Assembly: GCF_030167925.1 (NCBI RefSeq)
Contig: NZ_JASKUT010000001.1
Location: 4,424,501-4,488,500 of the forward strand
Origin: Paenibacillus silviterrae
Lineage (GTDB): Bacteria; Bacillota; Bacilli; Paenibacillales; NBRC-103111
DNA: 64,000 nt
Direction: 5' to 3'
Of the stretch, positions 54,373 through 61,813 are shown piece by piece; position 1 is the first letter of the stretch, and each line of letters begins with the position of its first letter. A program made the position numbers and the translations under genes. The notes under the pieces are model-generated. The model searched no databases and was not told the origin of the DNA. It was given only the letters and a program-made list of their open reading frames with translations.

Positions 54373-54850
54373 TCTACACTATTAGCGATTCCGCATGACA
54401 CGGGAGATTTCTGTTTGATGGATAAAAAAGTTGTGAAACATATGCTATCCGTCCAGGAAAGAAACTTGTTCTGGAGGGGATAAGAGTGTTTATTGGTTTT
54501 AAAACATGTAGATTATATTCATCCGGTGAGAATGTTTGGGAGATAATAACATTTGAAATTAGAAGTAATATTAACTGGGCTAAAAGGCTCTTTCGTATTG
54601 TCCTGTATGTAAAAAATTTGCGGGAATTACGAATTCTACGCCAAAGCAAACTATGATTTATATGCCAAAGAAAATCATCCAAGAAATACCGACCCAAACT
54701 ACATTGTACGAAAAAGCTACGTACGATAGTATGGAAGAAGCATCTTATGCAAGCAAAGCATATGCGAGATTGCTCCCTAAGGCGATGAAAAAACTACCTG
54801 ATTTCGAAGGGGCACTGGATATTGGTACAGAGAAATGGTTCTTTTTTGGA
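54373..54850 (+). pseudogene. Decayed glycosyltransferase 3' end fused to a methyltransferase remnant
   Basis: From 54373 the DNA matches the intact SDR-GT2 gene at about 63240-63440 (GCGATTCCGCATGA, GTTTGATGGATAAAAAAGTT, ACATATGCTATCC, TTCTGGAGGGG, AGAAGTAATATTAACTGGGC). It then jumps near 54595 to match the methyltransferase start at about 63800 (GTCCTGTATGT, GAATTACGAATT, TACGCCAAAGC). At 54659 it jumps again to about 63950 (TATGCCAA.GAAATC, ACATTGTACGAA). Beyond that it runs past the end of the window's intact copy and reads EEASYASKAYARLLPKAMKK and LDIGT, the start of a methyltransferase motif I. Frameshifts and deletions show decay. Confidence 0.83.
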
Positions 54851-54997
54851 GGAGCTTTTGGAGGAAGGATTTTAAATGTCATGGAGTGTGTTTGCACGGT
54901 ACATCCACTCGGAGGCAATGATACATTCGGACCAAGGGATGCACTACACACACCCTAGCTTTCAAAAACGTGTAAAACGAGCAGGTCTTAAGCAGTC

Positions 54998-55053
54998 GAA
55001 AAGAGAAATTGTTGGGACAATGCTACTATGGAGTCTTTTTTAGCTCTTCAGCG
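54998..55053 (+). pseudogene. IS3-family transposase (OrfB) scrap
   Basis: Translation of this stretch gives KRNCWDNATMESFLAL, the NCWDNA..ESF signature around the catalytic Glu of IS3 OrfB proteins. Nothing coherent flanks it: stops lie just upstream and an opposite-strand IS66 piece just downstream. It is unrelated in sequence to the intact IS at 10.3 kb. Confidence 0.6.
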
Positions 55054-55262
55054 GTATGTGATGCAAGCTGTGCCTCCAGCTCAAAAAGTTTGTTGCAATA
55101 GGCAACGCCTTTGTTGGCAAGGGACTCTTCCGGATGTTTCACTTCCGGTGGTAATGCACGACAAACTTATGACGAAGATGTACCCAGCATAGACAAGAGG
55201 TCGCCCCTGCTAGATTCGCATATCCGAGTAAGCATCCCTGTACTCGATGTTTTTTAGAGGCG
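55045..55262 (-). pseudogene. IS66-family transposase fragment
   Basis: On the minus strand one frame reads GCLLGYANLAGATSCLCWVHLRHKF, reminiscent of the GCWAHVRRKF region of IS66 TnpC. A shifted frame then reads EESLANKGVAYCNKLFELEA, like the following segment of the same proteins. The frame change and lack of either end show a degraded remnant. Confidence 0.6.
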
Positions 55263-55830
55263 GGAAAACAATTAGTAGAAGTTTTTTGTAAGAAGATCAT
55301 TGATTTAGTTAACTTTCGTAAAACCTTGTTAGAAGCTATGAAACGCATTTCTCAAGCTCAAGTAATCATTTTACACTTCTTTTTGTATACAGAATGATCT
55401 ATAATTACAAGGACAACATTAGTGTATGAGGGCCAGTTTCCATTTATAAAGGAACGGTGAAATGGAAAGCAAAAATAAAACTGTTTCAATTTATTTTAAA
55501 ACGGCTTACGAGATACAGGTCGAATTGCAACATTTACAGGATATAATATAAAAATGGGTAACTTGTAGATGTGCTATCCCTCCTAATTGTTAACGACATA
55601 AATTATAGATTTCGTGTATTGAATATATATTCTCCTGAGAACTTCTTGTCATGAAAGAATATTCAAAATGTCAGCCCCTGTGACTTTCCATTTCTAACTT
55701 TATTACACCCGTGGTTGCGCCGTGAACACCCCCATGGGGAAGCGATTCATTAAATTACGAAAACGCTTCTTATCGAGGGTTGTATCCATGGGTGTAAGTT
55801 TAATTACTGCTAAAGGCGGGTTACTTATAC
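55263..55830. other. AT-rich gene-free region with a possible beta-propeller-gene scrap
   Basis: At 55268-55318 the plus strand reads QLVEVFCKKIIDLVNF, strikingly like the C-terminal VELFYKKIIELVM of the exported beta-propeller protein at 51594-52568. A piece of a paralogue may therefore have been left here. The remainder to 55830 has no credible gene, repeat or promoter that I can support. Confidence 0.35.
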
Positions 55831-57537
55831 GTGCGAATTCTAAAAACGAAAGCATACACAATCACAGCTTATATTATCGCTTTGTTAGTTGTGATGTTTT
55901 CATATACTCGCTTATATTTTGGCGTTGACTTTACGGATGAGGCTTTTTATAATTCTATACCATTTATTTTTTCATTAGGTCAAGTGCCTTTTGTTGACGA
56001 AATTAATTTGCTACAAACAGCTTCGTTTTTCACTTATCCATTCATAAAGCTTTATATTATTTTTATGGGAAGTTCTGATGGATTGGTATTATTCACAAGG
56101 CATTTATATTTTTTCTTTATGTTATTGCTGTCTTATTTTATCTATAACCTAGTAGTAAAAAGTATTAATAAAGATGTGGCAATTCTAGTTTCTTTACCTT
56201 CTGTTACTTTTACTCCCTTTAATATCCCGAGCCTTAGTTACAACACATTGGGCATGGGCTTTTTGAGTATAGGTTTATTTTTAGGTGTTTACACACTGCA
56301 GTACGTTAGTAATAAAAAGTGGATGGTCCTTACAGGTTTGTCCTTGGGTTTTGCCGTTGTAGCCTATCCGACTCTTATAATGCCCATTATATTTTATGCG
56401 TTACTCCTTTTATTGCATAGCATTAGGAAGAAAGTAGCAACTCCTTTTTTATTTTTTACCGTTGGTGGGTGCTTAGCTGTGCTCCCACTACTCCTAATTG
56501 CCAATATCGTAGGCATAAAAAATATTTTGCTGTCGTATCAGTATTCAACATCGGTCGGTGTTCAAGGTGGTTCTTTTTCAAAGGTTATTGAAAATATAGA
56601 GACGGTATACACCATGTTCAATAATAAATGGGTATTAGTGTTCACTATGTTTGCTTTATGTATCTCTTATAAATATGTAAAAAATCTTTTCTCAATGTTA
56701 TTATTAATATTCCCGTTTTTAGCATTTGATTATGATAATTATCAACATATTGTTGCTTCCATGGTTTTCATTATATATTATGCATTGCTCGCGCCGTTTT
56801 TATTAATATATTTACGTAAGGATGTCCTTAGTAAAAGACTTTTTTTATATGGATGGGTGCCTTCATTCATCGCTGGGATAACAACGCTTTGGTCGAGTAG
56901 TAATGGATATAAGTCTGCAGCGATTGGTATATTCCCTGGCGCAATCATTACTTCAATTTATGTAATACTTATTTTAACAAAATTAATGCAAAATAATAAA
57001 TCGAGTAATGCTGCATTGAAGGGACTTTTGAAAGGCGTTCAATTATTATATCCGCTTTTTTTATTGATGTTATTGATTATGCAACAGTTCTCTTCTGTTT
57101 ATCGAGATGATAAGATCCCATTGTTAACCCGCAAGGTAGATTTTGGACCGTATAAGGGGATCTATTCAACAGATAAAAAATATGACTTTATGAAAAATCT
57201 AACAAAAGATATAAGTCGATATCCGACAGATATGAAAATTTTGTTTTATGATTATTTTCCTGCTGGTTATTTATTTTCTACAAGAATACCAGCTGCAAAC
57301 ACGACCTGGCTTATCTCTATGAAATCATATCCTAAGATAAAAAAATCATTCAACGTAAGTTATTACAATGATATGGCTACCAATCCGGCCATTGTGGTTA
57401 GGATGAAAAAAATTCCCTTCACTTCAGTAGAAGCTTTGGATTTAGATTATGTTCCAGTAGACCCAATAAATAATAAAATAAACAAAGAGTTTACCAAGGT
57501 TGCCGGAAACGATTCATATGAGATTCTAATAAAATAA
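55831..57537 (+). CDS. Polytopic membrane protein, GT-C glycosyltransferase-like
   Basis: This 568-residue protein has about 11 membrane spans up to residue 420 and a C-terminal extracytoplasmic domain. The first external loop carries FTDEAFYNSIPF; an acidic pair (DE) in this loop is the catalytic signature of GT-C enzymes that use lipid-linked sugar donors. It starts with GTG at 55831 with AAAGGCGGG about ten bases before. It may attach a sugar to a surface glycan or protein. It has no closer family I can name. It leads an intact gene set reaching the window end. Confidence 0.68.
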   Translation: MRILKTKAYTITAYIIALLVVMFSYTRLYFGVDFTDEAFYNSIPFIFSLGQVPFVDEINLLQTASFFTYPFIKLYIIFMGSSDGLVLFTRHLYFFFMLLLSYFIYNLVVKSINKDVAILVSLPSVTFTPFNIPSLSYNTLGMGFLSIGLFLGVYTLQYVSNKKWMVLTGLSLGFAVVAYPTLIMPIIFYALLLLLHSIRKKVATPFLFFTVGGCLAVLPLLLIANIVGIKNILLSYQYSTSVGVQGGSFSKVIENIETVYTMFNNKWVLVFTMFALCISYKYVKNLFSMLLLIFPFLAFDYDNYQHIVASMVFIIYYALLAPFLLIYLRKDVLSKRLFLYGWVPSFIAGITTLWSSSNGYKSAAIGIFPGAIITSIYVILILTKLMQNNKSSNAALKGLLKGVQLLYPLFLLMLLIMQQFSSVYRDDKIPLLTRKVDFGPYKGIYSTDKKYDFMKNLTKDISRYPTDMKILFYDYFPAGYLFSTRIPAANTTWLISMKSYPKIKKSFNVSYYNDMATNPAIVVRMKKIPFTSVEALDLDYVPVDPINNKINKEFTKVAGNDSYEILIK

Positions 57538-57574
57538 GGATTTTCATGAAAAGGCTTGTATGGAAGGGGAAAAG

Positions 57575-58306
57575 ATGAAAGTGGTTCGGGAAAAAAATGT
57601 AGAACAATTTAATACTGATGTCTATTCAAATGGAGGATACCTCTATTCACAAACGGATAAATTATCTTGTCAGCTTGCAAACAGCAGATTAAGTCAAGCG
57701 GTTATGAGTATTTCGGATTTCCAAGGTAAGAAAGTGCTCGATATTGGCTGTGGCGATGGAAAATATACATTTGAATTGCTAAAGGGAAACCCTGTTTCCA
57801 TTCTTGGAGTAGATGCTGCCAAGACCGCGATTGAACAGTGCGAGCAAGTAGCGAAGAAAAAAGGATTAACCAATGTAACGTTCAAAACAATTGATATATA
57901 TAAGCTTGAAGAATTAGGCGAACAATTTGATATTGCAGTTATTAGGGGAGTGTTGCATCATTTACTGGACGCTCCCTCGGCTATAAAAAGTATTGCTAAG
58001 GTAACCGATGAGGTGATCGTGGTTGAACCTAATGGTTACAACCCTGTCCTCAAAGTCATTGAAAAAACGTCAAAATATCATATTGAGCATGAAGAAAAAT
58101 CTTATTTCCCCCATCGACTGGACCAATGGTTTAATCAGGTGGGTGGAGTGGTCCAAAGCTCCAGATATTGTGGGTTAGTTCCTATGTTTTGTCCCGATAT
58201 CATAGCCAAAACACTTAAAACGGTAGAACCGATAATCGAACGAACTCCAATAATAAATAAGTTAAGCTGCGCAGTTTATGTTCAACATATTAAAATTAGG
58301 GGATAA
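57575..58306 (+). CDS. Class I SAM-dependent methyltransferase
   Basis: This 243-residue methyltransferase has motif I VLDIGCGDGKYTFEL near 49, the acidic VDAAKTAIEQ loop near 75, and FDIAVIRGVLHHLLD near 112, as in Methyltransf_11/25 proteins. It may O- or N-methylate a sugar of the nearby glycan; the substrate is unknown. The ATG at 57575 follows GGAAGGGGA closely and is preferred to ATG 57560. It is followed 40 bases later by rmlA. Confidence 0.87.
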   Translation: MKVVREKNVEQFNTDVYSNGGYLYSQTDKLSCQLANSRLSQAVMSISDFQGKKVLDIGCGDGKYTFELLKGNPVSILGVDAAKTAIEQCEQVAKKKGLTNVTFKTIDIYKLEELGEQFDIAVIRGVLHHLLDAPSAIKSIAKVTDEVIVVEPNGYNPVLKVIEKTSKYHIEHEEKSYFPHRLDQWFNQVGGVVQSSRYCGLVPMFCPDIIAKTLKTVEPIIERTPIINKLSCAVYVQHIKIRG

Positions 58307-58346
58307 CAAAGTCATTTTGAAAATATGCAGTCGGCGGAGGATTGGA

Positions 58347-59075
58347 ATGAAAGGTATCATTCTAGCGGGAGGGCAAGGGACAAGACTTAGCCCTTTAACA
58401 GAAATAACAAATAAGCACCTGTTACCAATAGGTAAAGAACCGATGATCTGGCATGGAGTTAAACAACTTGTGTTGGCGGGTATTGAGGAAACTTTAGTTG
58501 TTACGTCGACCATTCACATGGGGCACATTGTAAATTCGTTGGGCTCAGGGAAGCGGTTCGGTTGCAAATTAACTTATAAGGTTCAAGACGAACCGCTAGG
58601 GATTGCACATGCACTTTCGTTAGCGGAGGATTTTGCAAATCAACAAAAAATCGTTGTTTTGCTAGGGGATAATATCTTTGAAAAGAGTATTAAACAGCAC
58701 GTGGATGCCTTTCGTCAACAAGATAAAGGTGCGAGAGTTCTATTGAAAAAAGTAGGTGACCCTGAACGATTTGGAATCGCGGCGCTTGATGAGCAGCAAG
58801 TAATTTCCATAGAAGAGAAGCCAACTGAACCATCTAGCAATTTTGCTGTCGTAGGATGTTATATGTATGATAGCAAAGTCTTTGATTACATCAAGCAAAT
58901 ACCTCTTTCAGCACGTGGCGAGTTGGAAATCACCTCAGTAAATAATATATATATAAAGAAAAATGAATTAATGTATGGTATTGTGTCTGGAAAATGGATG
59001 GATGCGGGAACATTCGAATCAATGAAAAACGCTAATCAAATGATGCTTCAAGCCAATAACAAAATCATGGAGTGA
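58347..59075 (+). CDS. rmlA: Glucose-1-phosphate thymidylyltransferase (short type)
   Basis: This 242-residue nucleotidyltransferase makes dTDP-glucose from dTTP and glucose-1-phosphate. It shows GIILAGGQGTRLSPLT near 3, the LLPIGKEPMI loop near 26, LLGDNIFE near 108, EEKPTEPSSN near 160 and GELEITSVNNIY near 192. It is about 50 residues shorter than E. coli RmlA and resembles the SpsI/StrD-like short group. CGGAGG at 58335 sets the ATG at 58347. It feeds RmlB four bases downstream. Confidence 0.92.
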   Translation: MKGIILAGGQGTRLSPLTEITNKHLLPIGKEPMIWHGVKQLVLAGIEETLVVTSTIHMGHIVNSLGSGKRFGCKLTYKVQDEPLGIAHALSLAEDFANQQKIVVLLGDNIFEKSIKQHVDAFRQQDKGARVLLKKVGDPERFGIAALDEQQVISIEEKPTEPSSNFAVVGCYMYDSKVFDYIKQIPLSARGELEITSVNNIYIKKNELMYGIVSGKWMDAGTFESMKNANQMMLQANNKIME

Positions 59076-59079
59076 AAAT

Positions 59080-60093
59080 ATGGGCAACATATGGCTTATA
59101 ACCGGGGGAGCTGGTTTTATAGGAGCTAACTTCGTTGAACGTGCTTATCACTGTTATCCTGAGCTTCACTTTGTCATTTTGGATTCGTTAACATATGCTG
59201 GGGATACGTACAGAATTCGCGACTTATTGAATTCCAAACGAGTTACGTTCCAACATGGAGATATACGCGATACCAAATTCATTGAGCAATTACTAGAGAA
59301 CTACGACGTAAGCACGATAGTACATTTTGCCGCTGAAAGTCATGTAGACCGGTCTATAGTAACTCCTTCCCAGTTTATTGAAACGAATGTTGAAGGTACT
59401 TATCATTTGCTGGAGGCAGCAAGAAAATATTGGGTAAACATGGATGGGAAAAAGTTTATCCATGTTTCTACAGACGAAGTCTATGGAAGTTTAGAAGGAG
59501 ATATGCCTCCTTTTACCGAACAATCTACCTATCAACCCAATAGCCCTTATTCCGCCTCGAAGGCAGCCTCGGATCACTTGGTTAGGGCTTGGTTCAAAAC
59601 GTATCAATTGCCAGCTATAATAACGCACTGTTCGAATAATTATGGTCCATGGCAGCACCCTGAAAAATTGATTCCAAGCATGATCATTAAATGTATAAAT
59701 GGTCAGAAACTTCCTGTTTATGGAGACGGACTACAAATTAGAGACTGGATATATGTTATAGATCATTGCGACGCCTTATTATCAGTAATTGCCAAAGGTC
59801 AGGCGGGTGAGACCTATAACATTGGCGGCGACAACGAAATGACTAATATCGATGTAGTACAACGGATTTGCGACAAGGTGGATGAGTTAACTCAATTGCC
59901 TAAGGGGACCAGCAGCAAATTAATCGAACATGTGAAAGATAGACCGGGCCATGATCGTCGTTATGCGATTAGTAACCTTAAGATTAAGAATGAATTGTCA
60001 TGGACTCCAAAGTACGATTTTAATTATTATTTGGATCTTACGATTCGCTGGTACTTAGAGAATGTTGCGTGGTACCGAAACTTAGAAAAATAA
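59080..60093 (+). CDS. rmlB: dTDP-glucose 4,6-dehydratase
   Basis: This 337-residue SDR converts dTDP-glucose to dTDP-4-keto-6-deoxyglucose. It has TGGAGFIGANFV near 7, the RmlB-specific STDEVYGSL with the catalytic Asp-Glu pair near 131, and YSASKAASDHLVRA with the YxxxK pair near 157. NNYGPWQHPEKLIP and RDWIYVIDHC follow. No rmlC or rmlD follows, so the keto sugar must go to another fate here. Confidence 0.95.
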   Translation: MGNIWLITGGAGFIGANFVERAYHCYPELHFVILDSLTYAGDTYRIRDLLNSKRVTFQHGDIRDTKFIEQLLENYDVSTIVHFAAESHVDRSIVTPSQFIETNVEGTYHLLEAARKYWVNMDGKKFIHVSTDEVYGSLEGDMPPFTEQSTYQPNSPYSASKAASDHLVRAWFKTYQLPAIITHCSNNYGPWQHPEKLIPSMIIKCINGQKLPVYGDGLQIRDWIYVIDHCDALLSVIAKGQAGETYNIGGDNEMTNIDVVQRICDKVDELTQLPKGTSSKLIEHVKDRPGHDRRYAISNLKIKNELSWTPKYDFNYYLDLTIRWYLENVAWYRNLEK

Positions 60094-60116
60094 CAATTGG
60101 TTGCAGGTGGTGTGAA

Positions 60117-60908
60117 ATGGGTACTGCCTATTCGTATGATCGACTAAGAAGGAAAATAAAAGAAGCGAAATTACGATTACTTCAGATGCATTATTCTTGC
60201 CGAGTAGGCCATATCGGTGGAAACCTGTCGTGTTTGGATATATTAATGAGTTTGTATCATTCGGTATTGAGGGAGAAAGATTTATTCGTATTATCCAAAG
60301 GACACGCGGCTGGAGCGCTATATATCACTTTATGGACGGCTGGAAGAATTCCTGAGTATGAATTGGATACCTTCCATAAAGACGAGACTAGGCTAGGGGG
60401 CCATCCCACGTCATCACATTTTCCAGACATTTTGTTCTCTACAGGAAGTCTAGGGCATGGCTTATCATTGGCCGCGGGGCTTGCAATCGGAAAAGTGATA
60501 AAAAAGGAAGAAGGTACTGTGTATTGTTTGTTATCCGAAGGTGACTTGAACGAAGGCTCTACCTGGGAAGCTATCTTATTTGCAGTGCAGCAAAGACTGG
60601 ACAACCTAACCATTATTATCGATGCTAACGGTTTACAGGGATTTGGCACGGTGTCTGAAGTATCCGGATTAATGAATTTACAAGAAAAATTGAGCAGTTT
60701 CGGTTTGAAAATAGTGGAAGCAGACGGTCACGATGTGACGCAGCTCCTACCCGCCATCTCGACTAAGGCGGAAAGGCCTGTATGTATTATCGCCCATACC
60801 GTTAAAGGTAAAGGGGTTTCATTCATGGAAAATCAAATGGAATGGCATTACTTACCTTTGAACGAAGAGTTGTACAGGCAAGCCAAAGAAGAGGTTGAGC
60901 GACTATGA
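60117..60908 (+). CDS. Transketolase-like protein, N-terminal (ThDP-binding) half
   Basis: This 263-residue protein equals the first domain of a transketolase. The thiamine-diphosphate/metal site reads LLSEGDLNEGSTWEA near 139, with VGHIGGNLSCLD near 29, VLSKGHAAGALY near 57 and STGSLGHGLSLAAG near 102. Together with the next gene it makes a split transketolase, able to move a two-carbon ketol unit. The ATG at 60117 follows GCAGGTGG; the in-frame upstream codons overlap rmlB. In central metabolism the full-length enzyme is one chain, so this pair within a sugar locus suggests a dedicated glycan role. Confidence 0.9.
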   Translation: MGTAYSYDRLRRKIKEAKLRLLQMHYSCRVGHIGGNLSCLDILMSLYHSVLREKDLFVLSKGHAAGALYITLWTAGRIPEYELDTFHKDETRLGGHPTSSHFPDILFSTGSLGHGLSLAAGLAIGKVIKKEEGTVYCLLSEGDLNEGSTWEAILFAVQQRLDNLTIIIDANGLQGFGTVSEVSGLMNLQEKLSSFGLKIVEADGHDVTQLLPAISTKAERPVCIIAHTVKGKGVSFMENQMEWHYLPLNEELYRQAKEEVERL

Positions 60909-61813
60909 GAAACGAGTTAAGTAAGGTATTGTGCACTTATTCCGACGAGGATTTCCTATTTATAACCGGTGATTTAGGGTTTATGACATTTGAGTCGCTC
61001 AAAGAAAAGCTTGGTTCCAGATTTATTAATGCAGGTGTAGCAGAACAAAATATGATTTCGGTATCCGCCGGAATGGCGAAAATGGGACTAAAACCATGGG
61101 TCTATAGTATCGGTCCTTTTGTATACGCAAGGCCCTTTGAGCAAATTCGAAACGATGTTGCTTTTCACAACTTATCTGTTAAAATAGTCGGCAATGGCGG
61201 TGGGTATGGATACGGTGCAATGGGAAGCACGCATCATTCGCTTGAGGATTATGGTATTCTATCCACTCTCCCTAACATGAAAATCTTTGTTCCCGCTTTT
61301 AATGCAGATATTCAGCCGATGGTGGAAAACTGTTTCTATAAACCGGGGCCAGTATATTTTCGATTAGGACGCTGTGAGCTTCCCAAAGAATATGCATTAC
61401 CTCCGTATGCTTCTTGGAGAAAATTTCTTGACGGGACCGAAACGACGGTTTTGCTGGTGGGTCCTCTTGCAGGCGGTATTATTAATGCCATATTAAAAAG
61501 CCATGTTACAATACCGAATGTTTGGGTAGTTTCTGAATTGCCAATAACAGCTGAAAAAATTCCGCAATTATTTATGAGCGATTTGTTGTCATCTCAGCAT
61601 CTACTCGTGATTGAAGAGCATACATTGCAAGGAAGTGTAGGCCAAGTTTTGGGATATTTCCTGTCCAAACAAGGAATTGCACCCAGGAAATTCACCCATT
61701 TGTATGCGAAGGGCTATCCGTCTAAATTAGCGGGGTCACAGCAATTTCATAGAGGTGAAAGCGGATTGCTTCCTGAGCAAGTTCTTTCGATCTTACAGGA
61801 GGACGCTCTATGA
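60905..61813 (+). CDS. Transketolase-like protein, C-terminal half
   Basis: This 302-residue partner contains the pyrimidine-binding domain (FITGDLGFMTFESL near 18; FINAGVAEQNMISVSAGMA near 39, whose Glu activates ThDP; GYGAMGSTHHSLEDYG near 101) and a C-terminal transketolase domain (VIEEHTLQGSVG near 236). It starts inside the end of the N-terminal half (4-base ATGA overlap) and likewise overlaps the next gene. The two halves are therefore made together, probably as an alpha2beta2 complex. Confidence 0.9.
   Translation: MRNELSKVLCTYSDEDFLFITGDLGFMTFESLKEKLGSRFINAGVAEQNMISVSAGMAKMGLKPWVYSIGPFVYARPFEQIRNDVAFHNLSVKIVGNGGGYGYGAMGSTHHSLEDYGILSTLPNMKIFVPAFNADIQPMVENCFYKPGPVYFRLGRCELPKEYALPPYASWRKFLDGTETTVLLVGPLAGGIINAILKSHVTIPNVWVVSELPITAEKIPQLFMSDLLSSQHLLVIEEHTLQGSVGQVLGYFLSKQGIAPRKFTHLYAKGYPSKLAGSQQFHRGESGLLPEQVLSILQEDAL

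Noticed and set aside
55722..55928. 68-codon frame overlapping the start of the GT-C-like gene
   Set aside because: It conflicts with the better-supported membrane-protein frame and has no recognisable content.
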